From contig NZ_JAJTTE010000023.1 of the NCBI RefSeq assembly GCF_021343995.1, positions 44,262-108,261 of the forward strand: a stretch of 64,000 nucleotides of DNA, in the 5' to 3' direction. Below, in pieces: positions 1-8,684 of this stretch. The position numbers were made by a program, and so were the translations under genes. The notes under the pieces were generated by a model. The model worked only from the letters and a program-made list of their open reading frames with translations, had not been told where the DNA came from and made no database searches. The stretch comes from Pseudonocardia terrae (lineage in GTDB: Bacteria; Actinomycetota; Actinomycetes; Mycobacteriales; Pseudonocardiaceae). Within the stretch, counting starts at the first letter, position 1. Each line of letters starts with the position of its first letter.

Positions 1-1140
1 GTCGAGGTCGGCAAGCCGGCGCGCGCGGTGCCCGGCGCGGACTGGGCCCGCACCGCGGTGAACCGGGCCTCGCTGGACGGCGCGGCGGTCGCCTGGGTGA
101 GTGTGGACGACCAGGTGACCGGCGCGATTCTGCTGCGTGACCCGCTGCGCCGGCACGCCCCCCGGACCCTGCGCCGGCTCCGCTCCGCGGGACTGACCCG
201 GATGATCATGCTCACCGGTGACCGCGCCGAACCGGCCCAGGAGATCGGGTCGGTCCTCGGGCTGGACGACGTGCTGGCCGAGCAGTCCCCGGCGGACAAG
301 GTCGCGGCGGTGCGCGCGGAGCAGCAGCAGGCGGTGACGGCGATGGTGGGCGACGGCGTGAACGACGCGCCCGCGCTCGCCGCCGCCTCCGTCGGGGTTG
401 CGATGGGCGCCCGCGGTGCCAGCGCCTCGTCCGAAGCCGCCGACGTCGTGCTGACCACGGATCGCCTGGACCGGCTGGCCGACGCGATGGAGATCGCCCG
501 GCGGTCCCGACGGATCGCCGTGCAGAGCGCCGTGGCCGGGATGGGGCTGTCGCTGCTGGCCATGGTGGTCGCCGCGCTCGGCATGCTCGCCCCTGCAGCG
601 GGCGCGCTCCTGCAGGAGGGCATCGACGTGGCGGTGATCCTCAATGCCCTGCGCGCGCTGCGCGGACCCGAGACGCAGGCCGAGCTGCCCGCGGACACCG
701 AGCGGATGTTGCGCCGCTTCGACGGGGAACACGACGAGCTACGCGATGCACTCGGGCAGGTACGCGACGCTGCCGATCAGCTCACGACCAGAAGGGACGG
801 GTCGGCGCTGGAGGCCCTGCGCCGGGTCCACACGTTCCTGACCGATCGGTTGTTGCCGCACGAGCACGGCGAGGAGTCGCGGCTCTATCCGGCGCTGGCC
901 CGGTCACTGGGCAGCGCGGAGGCCACAGCGACCATGAGCAGAACCCACGCCGAGATCGACCGGCTGGCCAACCGGATCGGCACCCACCTCGCTCTGGCCG
1001 AGACGAGCGGTGAGGTGGGCGCCGACCAGCGCGTCGACCTGCTCGCCTCCCTCTACGGCCTCCACGCCCTCCTCCGGCTGCATTTCCTGCAGGAAGAGGA
1101 GAACTACTTCGTGCTTGCCGACGACGCCACCGACGCCTAA
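1..1140 (+). CDS. P1B-type metal-transporting ATPase, C-terminal part with hemerythrin-like domain (5' partial)
   Basis: The reading frame is open from the first base, so the N-terminus lies outside the window; about 379 residues are visible. The MLTGD motif (visible residues ~70-74) and the GDGVNDAPAL hinge motif (~117-126) are diagnostic of the P and hinge domains of P-type ATPases. Two membrane helices follow (~180-225). The last ~140 residues carry spaced His/Glu motifs (HDELR ~243, HEHGEE ~287, HFLQEEENYF ~361) of a hemerythrin-like HHE domain, which binds a di-iron or related centre. P1B-5 metal ATPases are known to carry such a tail, so Fe/Ni/Co export is a reasonable but unproven inference. 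A Zn/Cd/Pb exporter with an added domain is the alternative. The VIT, CsoR-family and multicopper oxidase genes downstream fit a metal-handling role. Confidence 0.85.
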   Translation, partial: VEVGKPARAVPGADWARTAVNRASLDGAAVAWVSVDDQVTGAILLRDPLRRHAPRTLRRLRSAGLTRMIMLTGDRAEPAQEIGSVLGLDDVLAEQSPADKVAAVRAEQQQAVTAMVGDGVNDAPALAAASVGVAMGARGASASSEAADVVLTTDRLDRLADAMEIARRSRRIAVQSAVAGMGLSLLAMVVAALGMLAPAAGALLQEGIDVAVILNALRALRGPETQAELPADTERMLRRFDGEHDELRDALGQVRDAADQLTTRRDGSALEALRRVHTFLTDRLLPHEHGEESRLYPALARSLGSAEATATMSRTHAEIDRLANRIGTHLALAETSGEVGADQRVDLLASLYGLHALLRLHFLQEEENYFVLADDATDA

Positions 1141-1454
1141 TCGAAGTGCCGGGGGGGGGGGGGAGAGAGAAAATTTGCCGCCCGCTCGCCTGGTGCTCAC
1201 CCTTCAACAATCCAAGGGCGGCAGTCTGATGGCATGGAGTGCAGGAGATCGGGGCAAAAAGATTCCGGAAATCCCGTCGGATCCGATCTGTCAGAAGTGA
1301 GGCCGAGAGCTCGAGACCAGCGTGTCCGAGGTTCTGATCCGCTCATTCATGGACAAACTTCATGCACTATCGGGAATGCTTAGCCTCGATTTTCCGAGTG
1401 TCGTTCATTCAGGTGGTTATCGACGCAACGGGAAAACGGGAGTCGGGTTGACCG

Positions 1455-2215
1455 CGCTTCCTCGTCGCGAGTCGTCGGAGGGGCGGCCCTGCTGGTGTTC
1501 GTCGGCTACCCCGACCCAGCTCTACACGCCGGTGCAGGAGCTGGGGTCGCTCACGAACTCGGTGTTCGCCGCGGCCGCAGGCGGGGAGCGCGTCCTCGAG
1601 CTGCTCGCGGCCCCGCCGGCTCTACCCGAGCGCGCGCCCGCCCGTGCCGCTGCAACGGCCGGCAGCCGTGCCGAGCCGGTGCCGCCGTCGCCCCGTAGGG
1701 CCGGTGAGGTGGCAGTGCGCGGCGCATGGGTCACCTACGCCGGGTGTGAGTCCCCGGCTCTCGCGGATGTGTCGCTGACCGTGCGGGCCGGCGGGTTCGT
1801 GGCCGTCACCGGGCCAAGTGGCGCCGGGAAGTCGACGCTGGTCAAGCTCCTGCTACGGCTGCTCGCCCCACAGCGGGGTGCGGTCCTGCTGGACGGCGTG
1901 GACCTGCGCGACATCCCGGCGGTCGAGCTGCGCCGGCGGGTCAGCGCGGCGTTGCAGGATCCGCCCGTCGTCGACGTCTCGATCGCCGAGAATGTCCGCT
2001 GGGGAGACTCGGAGGCCGACGACGAGACGGTCCGCGCGGCCGCGCGGGTGGCCGACGCGCACGGCTTCATCTCGCGGTTGCCCAACGGCTACGAGACGCG
2101 GGTCGGGCAGCGTGGCCGGCTGCTGTCGGGTGGGCAGCGGCAACGGATCGCGCTCGCCCGGGCCGTCGTGGGCGGCCCCGAGCTGCTCGTGCTCGAACAC
2201 GCACACTGCCGCATC
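1455..2215 (+). pseudogene. ABC exporter (membrane-ATPase half-transporter) remnant
   Basis: This stretch encodes the end of an ABC exporter membrane domain (VVGGAALLVFVGY in one frame, then YTPVQELGSLTNSVF in another) followed by a nucleotide-binding domain. Walker A (GPSGAGKS, near 1813) and the signature LSGGQRQR (near 2128) are intact. Where Walker B should read LLVLDEPT the sequence runs LLVLEHAH and homology stops. A frame change near 1510, the missing front of the transporter and the loss of everything after Walker B mark it as a broken gene. The frame happens to stay open into the VIT gene downstream, giving an apparent 587-residue fusion starting at 1322; I regard that as accidental. 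Confidence 0.75.
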
Positions 2216-2353
2216 GAGCACAGTCGCCTCGGCCAGCACCGGAAGGCTGAGAGACCGAACTCGGCCTCGGTCCTGGACGGTGTCGGGATCTCGCGGCTGC
2301 AGGTCACGCTGTCGTTGCTGGTACGCCTCGTCGGGCGCTGGTTCCCTGGCGGT

Positions 2354-3085
2354 GTGGAGCAGCAGAACGCCGCCCCAGGTGGGGCACATCCCGACGAACC
2401 GCACGCCGAAGGGCTCGGCGGTCGGCTGAACTGGCTGCGCGCCGGGGTCCTCGGCGCGAACGACGGCATTGTCTCCGTCGCCGGGCTGGTCGTCGGTGTC
2501 GCCGGCGCGACCACCGACCGCGGCGCGATCTTCGTCGCCGGACTGGCCGGGCTCGTCGCCGGAGCGGTGTCGATGGCCCTCGGCGAATACGTCTCGGTCA
2601 GCAGCCAGCGCGACACCGAGCTGGCCATGATGGCCAAGGAGAAGCGGGAGCTGCACGAGGACCCGCAGGCGGAGCTGGCCGAGCTGGCTGACCTCTATCG
2701 CGCCAGGGGCCTCAGCGCCGAGACCGCGGAGACCGTGGCTCGCGAGCTGACCGCCCACGACCCGCTCGCCGCGCACCTCGAGGCCGAGCTCAACATGGAC
2801 CCCGACGAGCTCACGAGCCCCTGGCAGGCCGCCGGCGCCTCGGCCCTGTCCTTCGTCGTGGGCGCCGTCCTGCCACTGATCGCCATCCTGCTGCCGCCGC
2901 CCTCGTGGCGCGTCCCGATCACCGTGGCCGCCGTCCTGCTCGCGCTCGGGCTCGCCGGCGCGCTCAGCGCCCGCATCGGCGGCACCCACCCCCGTCGAGC
3001 CGTCCTGCGGGTCGTCCTCGGCGGCGCCGCGGGACTCGCGATCACGTACTTCGTCGGCCACTTCTTCGGCGCCGCCGTCGCGTGA
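2354..3085 (+). CDS. VIT family (Ccc1-like) iron/manganese transporter
   Basis: The encoded protein of ~243 residues matches the VIT1/Ccc1 family, which moves Fe2+ or Mn2+ across membranes. The family opening GLGGRLNWLRAGVLGANDG is present, and GAVSMALGEYVSVSSQ follows in the second membrane helix. A cytosolic helical segment (~85-150) separates two N-terminal from three C-terminal membrane helices (FVVGAVLPLIAILLP, VPITVAAVLLALGLAG and a last helix ending FVGHFFG). The GTG at 2354 is chosen because it gives the family's usual length; no clear ribosome site precedes it. The frame is open far upstream into an ABC transporter remnant, so the native start or promoter may have been lost in a rearrangement. 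Family assignment is secure, start is not. Confidence 0.82.
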   Translation: MEQQNAAPGGAHPDEPHAEGLGGRLNWLRAGVLGANDGIVSVAGLVVGVAGATTDRGAIFVAGLAGLVAGAVSMALGEYVSVSSQRDTELAMMAKEKRELHEDPQAELAELADLYRARGLSAETAETVARELTAHDPLAAHLEAELNMDPDELTSPWQAAGASALSFVVGAVLPLIAILLPPPSWRVPITVAAVLLALGLAGALSARIGGTHPRRAVLRVVLGGAAGLAITYFVGHFFGAAVA

Positions 3086-3369
3086 GCCCGGACCTCGCGA
3101 TGCGGCACAGGCGGCCGGCGGCGGCTACTTCCGTGCCAGCCGATCGTCCACACCGACGACCTCGATCAGGCCACCGAGCCGAGAGCTTCGCTGCCGGGCT
3201 TGTGACCCTTCGGGACGTTGGCAGGGTCAGGATGGGAACTGCGACGTCAGGGAGGGGACCTTCGATAAACGTCCGAGGGCGTTGTGCTCTGCGCGTGCGG
3301 TCGTCGCGCGGCGCACGCTGAGGTCGCCGGTAGCACTTCTCGCCGCCGACTACGCGGAAGGAACGGCCG

Positions 3370-3639
3370 ATGATGTACTGGTGGGACGGCCACATGAGCG
3401 CCTGGGGTTACGCCCTGATGGCCCTCAGCTCGGTCGTGTTCTGGGCGCTGGTGATCACCGCCATCGTCGTGGGGGTCCGCGCGGTTCGGCACACTCGAAC
3501 AGGCCCCGGGCCCGCTGACAGGTCAACCCCCGAGCAGTTGCTCGCCGAGCGGTACGCCCGCGGTGAGATCGACGACGACGAGTACCGCCGCCGTCTGCAC
3601 ACCCTCACCAACGAATTTCGAGCCGACTCGCGTCCTTAG
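3370..3639 (+). CDS. Small SHOCT-domain membrane protein
   Basis: An 89-residue protein with one membrane helix (~12-38, rich in Ala, Val and Ile) and a C-terminal SHOCT motif of the form EQLLAERYARGEIDDDEYRRR (~54-74). SHOCT is a short oligomerisation module found at protein termini; no enzymatic role is implied. The start ATG at 3370 follows a purine-rich stretch (GGAAGGAACGG). Two further proteins of this type lie at 3759 and 5226, so this metal or stress island holds three paralogues. Function is unknown. Confidence 0.75.
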   Translation: MMYWWDGHMSAWGYALMALSSVVFWALVITAIVVGVRAVRHTRTGPGPADRSTPEQLLAERYARGEIDDDEYRRRLHTLTNEFRADSRP

Positions 3640-3758
3640 CGACTCGAGGTCAGCCCTCGCCTGCCGCGCATCCAGAACGAGCGTCGACGATCTCGAGATC
3701 TGGCGAGTGCGCGAGCGTGGGTGGGGTCGACGGCGGACCATGAGGAGGGCCACAGCAG

Positions 3759-3992
3759 ATGATGGGTGCCGGAGGGATGGGCCTGTTCTGGATCTGGCCG
3801 CTGCTGATCGTGGTGGGTCTGGGCTTGCTCGGTTACGTCGGCTACCAGCGCGTGCTAGGCGGGACACCAGGCCTCGAGCAGCGCGGAAACGGTGCCGACG
3901 GCGGTGAGGCGCGCCGGATCCTCGACGAGCGCTTCGCACGGGGCGAGATCGACGAGGAGGAGTACCGGCGCCGCCGTTCCGTGCTGGGATGA
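3759..3992 (+). CDS. Small SHOCT-domain membrane protein
   Basis: A 77-residue protein: a short Gly/Met-rich start, a hydrophobic helix (GLFWIWPLLIVVGLGLLGYV, ~8-27) and a C-terminal SHOCT motif (ILDERFARGEIDEEEYRRR, ~54-72). A GAGGAGGGCC stretch upstream can serve as ribosome site. It is nearly a copy of the protein at 5226, sharing the FWIWPLL helix and the LDERFARGEID motif, which points to duplication within the island. It sits just upstream of the CsoR-family repressor and ends 120 bp before its operator. Function is unknown; a membrane-anchored oligomeric accessory role is only a guess. Confidence 0.75.
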   Translation: MMGAGGMGLFWIWPLLIVVGLGLLGYVGYQRVLGGTPGLEQRGNGADGGEARRILDERFARGEIDEEEYRRRRSVLG

Positions 3993-4427
<435 letters not shown>

Positions 4428-4465
4428 GCAGGCCCGGAGCGGCCGGAGACGAAGAGAGCTGCGCG

Positions 4466-4861
4466 GTGGACATCGCCCGCACCATCACCCTCAGCCAGCC
4501 CTACGCCGAGGTGGTGCCGCGGGTCCGTGAGGCCCTGGCCGGCCAGGGGTTCGGGGTGCTGACCGAGATCGACATGACGGCGACGATGAAGCAGAAACGC
4601 GGCGCCGACATCGAGGACTTCGTCATCCTGGGCGCCTGCAATCCCGAGCTCGCCGAGCGGGCCCTGAACATCGACCGCCGGGTCGGGGTCCTGCTGCCGT
4701 GCAACGTCGCCGTCCGGGCGATTAGCGACGGCAGGGGGACGATGGTGCAGCTGATGAACCCGCAGCTGCTCGCGGTGGTGACCGACAATCCGGACCTCGC
4801 CCCGATCGCCGACGAGGCCGACCGGCGGATGAGCGCAGTCCTGGCCACCCTCCAGCAGTAG
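4466..4861 (+). CDS. DUF302 family protein
   Basis: A 131-residue protein starting at a GTG preceded by GAAGAGAG. It matches DUF302: an early LSQPYAEVVPRVREALAGQGF segment, then FGVLTEIDM, an ILGACNPELAERAL segment and LLPCNVAVRA before the end. DUF302 proteins form a compact alpha-beta fold and often accompany thiol, sulfur or metal stress genes; no catalytic activity is established. Here it follows the CsoR-family repressor in the same direction and is likely controlled by it. The two Cys (in GACNP and LLPCNV) are conserved features of the family as I recall it. Family call is good, function unknown. Confidence 0.82.
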   Translation: MDIARTITLSQPYAEVVPRVREALAGQGFGVLTEIDMTATMKQKRGADIEDFVILGACNPELAERALNIDRRVGVLLPCNVAVRAISDGRGTMVQLMNPQLLAVVTDNPDLAPIADEADRRMSAVLATLQQ

Positions 4862-4940
4862 CCGCTCCCGCGCCGCGGAGCGGCACCAGCTCGTGATCTG
4901 ACCAGCCGACACATCCACACGCCGGTGCACGCAACGCAGG

Positions 4941-4954
4941 TACCCTACGGGGTA
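4941..4954 (+). promoter_or_regulatory. Second CsoR-family operator
   Basis: TACCCTACGGGGTA keeps the TACCC/GGGTA arms of the operator at 4113. Its left half (TACCCT) also reads as a -10 hexamer, so repressor and RNA polymerase would compete for the same bases. The unit downstream is a small membrane reading frame (4971), a SHOCT protein (5226) and the multicopper oxidase (5444), which this site probably controls. Confidence 0.62.
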
Positions 4955-4970
4955 GGGAATCAAGCTGCTC

Positions 4971-5152
4971 ATGGCCGCAACGCCCGACACCGTGCAGGAG
5001 GGCCCGGCGCAGTTCCGGGTCGAGACGACCAGGCTGGATGCCGCCTCGCCCGCCGAGTCCCCGCCGCGAGGCTGCAGCGCTGGCTCGCCTACCTCGTCTT
5101 CGTCGTCGCCGGGTTCGTCCTCATCCAGGTCGCGGTCGGAGGACCCGGCTGA
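4971..5152 (+). pseudogene. Small one-helix membrane protein, apparently frameshifted
   Basis: An ATG at 4971, 17 bp after a CsoR-type operator, opens a plausible N-terminus (MAATPDTVQEGPAQF, then VETTRLDAASPAE). From about 5065 this frame turns into Ser/Arg-rich noise, whereas the frame shifted by one base reads RLQRWLAYLVFVVAGFVLI and ends AVGGPG-stop at 5152, a clean membrane helix. The simplest reading is a ~60-residue membrane protein interrupted by a single-base frameshift or a sequencing error. I do not recognise a family. Alternatively only one of the two frames is used. Confidence 0.4.
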
Positions 5153-5225
5153 GTCGCGTCGGGTCCTCGGCCCCTTCTCCGACGCCGCCTCACAGCAGAA
5201 CCTCTGACGCAAGGAGTGAAGTCCA

Positions 5226-5447
5226 ATGATGAATTCGACAGGCATGGCCCTGTTCTGGATCTGGCCGCTGCTGGTGGTCGTCGGCCTGGTGTTGCTCGGC
5301 TACGTCCTCGTCCGCGCCCGCTCCGGCACTCGGACTGGAGCCTCTGACGCCGCTGGTCGGGTCCTCGACGAGCGGTTCGCGCGCGGCGAGATCGACGAGC
5401 AGGAGTACCACCAGCGGCGCTCGGCGCTGGAAGACCGGGCGCGTTGA
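5226..5447 (+). CDS. Small SHOCT-domain membrane protein
   Basis: A 73-residue protein with a hydrophobic helix (ALFWIWPLLVVVGLVLLGYV, ~8-27) and a SHOCT motif (VLDERFARGEIDEQEYHQR, ~47-65). An AAGGAGTGAAG ribosome site precedes the ATG. It is the closest relative of the protein at 3759. Its stop codon overlaps the TTG start of the multicopper oxidase (TTGA), so the two are translationally coupled and the small protein probably acts with the oxidase or simply shares its expression. Function unknown. Confidence 0.75.
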   Translation: MMNSTGMALFWIWPLLVVVGLVLLGYVLVRARSGTRTGASDAAGRVLDERFARGEIDEQEYHQRRSALEDRAR

Positions 5448-6937
5448 ACCCGCGACCCATCAGCCGCCGTCGGGCACTGGTGCTCGGCGGAGCGGGTGTC
5501 GCTGCCCTGGCCGCCGGCGCCGCCGGTTGGATCTCCACCGCCGGCTCACCGGCCGCCGGCACGACCCTGGACGCTGGTGCAACCAGAGAACCCCTCGCCC
5601 CACCCGCCGAGCTCACCGCTCGGGACGGGCGGCTGCAGGTCGAGCTGGTCGCCGCCACCGGGGTTCGGCTGGCCGGCCGGGACACCCGGGCGCTGGGATT
5701 TAACGGCACCTCGCCCGGGCCAACCCTGCGCCTGCGCCCCGGAGACGAACTGGCCGTGCGGCTGACCAACCACCTCGACCAGCCCACCAACCTGCACACC
5801 CACGGCCTGCGGGTCTCCCCTCAAGGCAACTCCGACAATCCCTTCCTCCGGATCGACCCCGGCGCCTCGTTCGACTACCGAATCCCCGTGCCGCCTGACC
5901 ACCCGCCGGGGACGCACTGGTACCACCCGCACTACCACGGCACGGTGGCCGACCAGCTCTTCGGCGGCCTGGCCGGCGCCCTGCTCGTCGACGGCGGCCC
6001 GCCCCTGCCCGTCGACGACGACCGGGTCCTGCTCATTACCGACACCACTCTCAACGCCGATGGCACCGTCCCAGTCGCCAGCCCCGCCGAGCGCATGCAA
6101 GGCCGCGAGGGACAACTCGTGCTGCTCAACGGCCAGCACCAGCCGGTCGTGTCGGCCGCGCCGGGCCACGCTCAACGCTGGCGGCTGATCAACGGATGCA
6201 TCTCCCGCGTGCTCGCCGTCCGCCTCGAAGGCCACACCCTGCAGCAGATCGCCCAGGACAGCACCTTCCTGCCTGCTCCGACTCCGCACCGACAGCTCGT
6301 GCTCGCCCCCGGCAACCGCGCCGACGTCGTCGTTCAACCCGACCGGGCCGGCCGTTTCACCCTCCTCACCGATCCCTACGACCGTGGCACCGCCATGAGC
6401 GGAATGGGCGGCACCCCGCCGGCCGCAACCGGATCGACCACCCTCGCGACGCTGGCCGTTGACGGTCCCGCGGCGACAGCACCCGCACTACCGACCACTC
6501 TGCCCGCCGAACCCCCGCCCGCTGCGGCCACAGCGACCCGCTCGACCGCCTTCCAGATGGGCATGGGCGGCATGCGCGGCGGAACCGGCAACACCACCAC
6601 GGACGCGCTCCCGATGAGCTTCACCATCGACGGCCGCTCCTTCGACCCCAACCGCGACGACCAGATCGTCACCGCCGGCACCGTCGAGGAGTGGACCGTG
6701 ACCAACACCGGCCCGCTCGCCCACCCCTTCCACCTGCATGTCTGGCCCTTCACCGTCGTCGCGGCCAGCGACGGCCGCCCGACCACCGGCGTCCCCCAGG
6801 ACGTGGTGCTCGTGCCCGCCACCGGGTGGGTGCGGCTACGAATCCCCTTCACCAGCCACACCGGCCGCAGCGTCTACCACTGCCACATCCTCGACCACGA
6901 AGACGCAGGCATGATGGCGACGATCGTCGTCCGATAA
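5444..6937 (+). CDS. Multicopper oxidase, Tat-exported
   Basis: A 497-residue protein with a twin-arginine signal (SRRRALVLGGAGVAALAAG, residues ~7-25), so it should be exported folded with copper. All four copper-binding motifs are present: HTHG (~118), HWYHPHYHG (~158), HPFHLHVW (~427) and HCHILDHEDAGMM (~479). The last holds the HCH bridge and the type 1 His and Met. A Met-rich stretch (MGMGGMRGG, ~367-375) resembles copper-binding inserts of CueO-like cuprous oxidases. The likely reaction is oxidation of Cu+ or phenolic substrates with reduction of O2 to water. The TTG start at 5444 overlaps the upstream SHOCT stop. Control by the operator at 4941 is inferred. Family assignment is firm, substrate is not. 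Confidence 0.92.
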   Translation: MNPRPISRRRALVLGGAGVAALAAGAAGWISTAGSPAAGTTLDAGATREPLAPPAELTARDGRLQVELVAATGVRLAGRDTRALGFNGTSPGPTLRLRPGDELAVRLTNHLDQPTNLHTHGLRVSPQGNSDNPFLRIDPGASFDYRIPVPPDHPPGTHWYHPHYHGTVADQLFGGLAGALLVDGGPPLPVDDDRVLLITDTTLNADGTVPVASPAERMQGREGQLVLLNGQHQPVVSAAPGHAQRWRLINGCISRVLAVRLEGHTLQQIAQDSTFLPAPTPHRQLVLAPGNRADVVVQPDRAGRFTLLTDPYDRGTAMSGMGGTPPAATGSTTLATLAVDGPAATAPALPTTLPAEPPPAAATATRSTAFQMGMGGMRGGTGNTTTDALPMSFTIDGRSFDPNRDDQIVTAGTVEEWTVTNTGPLAHPFHLHVWPFTVVAASDGRPTTGVPQDVVLVPATGWVRLRIPFTSHTGRSVYHCHILDHEDAGMMATIVVR

Positions 6938-7091
6938 GCCCCTCCGTGAGAGCGTCCGACGACTCCGCAGCCTTCCCCTGGATCGACAGAGCCGATCGTC
7001 GCGGTGGCCTGGGCACGAGGACCCTGGGGCCGCATGCGTCCGGCGGGCAGGGTCGGACGATGCCGAGACGGAGCGGACGAGGAGCACGATC

Positions 7092-7440
7092 GTGAAGAAG
7101 GAGGCTTTCGATCGCGGCACGGTGCGCCTGGCCGCCACGTTGCTGCTCGCGGGCCAACTCCTCCACATCCTGATATCCTGATTACTCAGTTCCACGCCGA
7201 TGGGGACGCCAACGACCACCCGGCTGTGTTCGCTGAGTACGCCGGCAGTGGGATTTGGACGGCCGTGCACGTCGGTCAGTTCGCCGCTACAGCGATCCTG
7301 CTTGCCGGGTTGTTCGTGCTGTTCTCTGTCCTGGCCAGCCGGGTGCGGACGACGAGATTTGTAAGCCGCCTCGGCGCCGCCTTGGCAGCGGTGGCGCTGG
7401 GCTTGTACGGCGTTGTCATGGCGACCCGCAGGATCCCGGC
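7092..7440 (+). pseudogene. Decayed multi-helix membrane protein
   Basis: A GTG at 7092 opens VKKEAFDRGTVRLAATLLLA then GQLLHIL and stops after 29 codons at about 7181. One frame over, the protein continues as TQFHADGDANDHPAVFAEYA and then GIWTAVHVGQFAATAILLAG. The pieces join into one actinobacterial hypothetical membrane protein type that I recall but cannot name. After about 7430 the reading turns into Arg-rich sequence with no membrane character, so the rest is lost. A frameshift plus 3' truncation beside a transfer module suggests damage from an insertion or deletion event. Confidence 0.55.
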
Positions 7441-7597
7441 CTGGGGTAGCCCGCACCGAGTGAGGGCGATCGGCCAGCTGCGTGAGGCGGGCGCTGGCCT
7501 GCGCTTGATCCGCGGCCGCCGAGGTCATCGACAGCGCGAGGTCAACGGGAAGCCTGAGATGATCCGAGCCCTGGAGCGAGCTTGGTCCGCCCTTTGA

Positions 7598-8087
7598 AGC
7601 CTCTACGCCAAGGTCTCCGCGGCCGTGATCGTGGTCGGCGCGGGTCCGGGCACAGGGCCAGGCCTCAAGCTGGGCCAAGTCGCCGTGATGCGCGGGGCGC
7701 CGTCGGGACCACCAATCTTGGGGATCCTTCGCGACGGCGATCCCGAGCTCGTCGGCGGACGGATTGCGCGATCGGGTCATGTTTCGATAACAAGCTGCAA
7801 CAGCAACGATCGCAGCGGATACGCGGCTCCGCAAGTTGCCGGCAAGTTCACAGAGGGGATGGACACGATGCTTGGTCCCTGGGTTCCCGTGTTGGCGTTC
7901 GCAGCGGCGATGATCGCCCTCCTCGCCGTCTAAATCGTCACAGCGGTCATCGCAAGCCACCAGCCTGGCGGTGCTACACCGCCTGAAGACACCCGAAACT
8001 CCGGCCTCGGCGGGCCACCGACAAGTCGGCTGTAGCTGCGTGAAGGATGCGCCGCGCAGTGCCACGATTTGCCGCGATACTGGTGGC
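7598..8087 (+). other. Gap without a recognisable gene
   Basis: This 490-bp stretch between the decayed membrane gene and the transfer module shows no protein I recognise on either strand. The only candidate is a 21-codon frame at 7868-7933 (MLGPWVPVLAFAAAMIALLA, then V-stop) with a GAGGGG stretch upstream; it could be a tiny membrane peptide or the end of a lost gene. The base composition is slightly less GC-rich than the core region, in keeping with an insertion boundary. Confidence 0.4.
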
Positions 8088-8684
8088 ATGGCGTGGCTGC
8101 CCGTGCATCCTGCGTGGTCTCCGCGCGCGTGCCGCGCGCTCGATGACCTGCATTGGATCGCCTATGCGGTGGACCGGGAGCAGCAGTCGGCCTTCGCTGC
8201 GGGTGTGGCGGCCTGCCTGGGTTGGGTTCGTGGCGGGAGGGTTGCTCCTGTCACGGAGCGGGACGAGTCGCCGGTGACCCGCGAGTTGGCGACGGCGGAG
8301 ATGTGGGCCTGCGCGGCAGCCGCGACTCCCGGAATCCCGCCGCCTCCGATGGCCGAGATCTGCGCCGAGCTCGGTGTGCAGAACTGGCCGGTGTTGCCGG
8401 CGGGGGTGGGCTGGGCTGAGGGCGGCGAGGTGTGTTTGCGGTGGTTGTTGGGTCGGCAGGACCGGCCGCCGTTGCCGACCCCGGAGCGACTTGCTGACGG
8501 GTCGCTGCCGTCGCCGGAGGAGCTGATGGAGCGGGAGATCGCCGCGCGACCGTGGGCGTTCGAGGAGCCCGAGCGGCGGCTGGAGCTGCACCGTCGCGCC
8601 GAGCGCGAGGCTCGGCGTTCCCGGCAACTCGTGGACCTGATCGCCCGAACGAAGGCCTCGCTCGCTTCCTGTCAGCGCTCGTAG
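8088..8684 (+). CDS. Hypothetical protein beside the relaxase gene
   Basis: A 198-residue protein beginning MAWLPVHPAWSPRACRALDD. A GATACT -10-like box lies 6 nt before the ATG, consistent with a leaderless transcript. The C-terminal third is helical and charged (ELHRRAEREARRSRQLVDLI). No domain is recognised. It converges on the relaxase gene and overlaps its 3' end by 13 bp, an arrangement that suggests it belongs to the same mobile module. A role in transfer or element maintenance is only inferred from position. Confidence 0.6.
   Translation: MAWLPVHPAWSPRACRALDDLHWIAYAVDREQQSAFAAGVAACLGWVRGGRVAPVTERDESPVTRELATAEMWACAAAATPGIPPPPMAEICAELGVQNWPVLPAGVGWAEGGEVCLRWLLGRQDRPPLPTPERLADGSLPSPEELMEREIAARPWAFEEPERRLELHRRAEREARRSRQLVDLIARTKASLASCQRS

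Noticed and set aside
7868..7933. 21-codon membrane peptide gene
   Set aside because: Only a short hydrophobic run with a weak ribosome site; no recognised family. Mentioned in the gap entry but not called as a gene.
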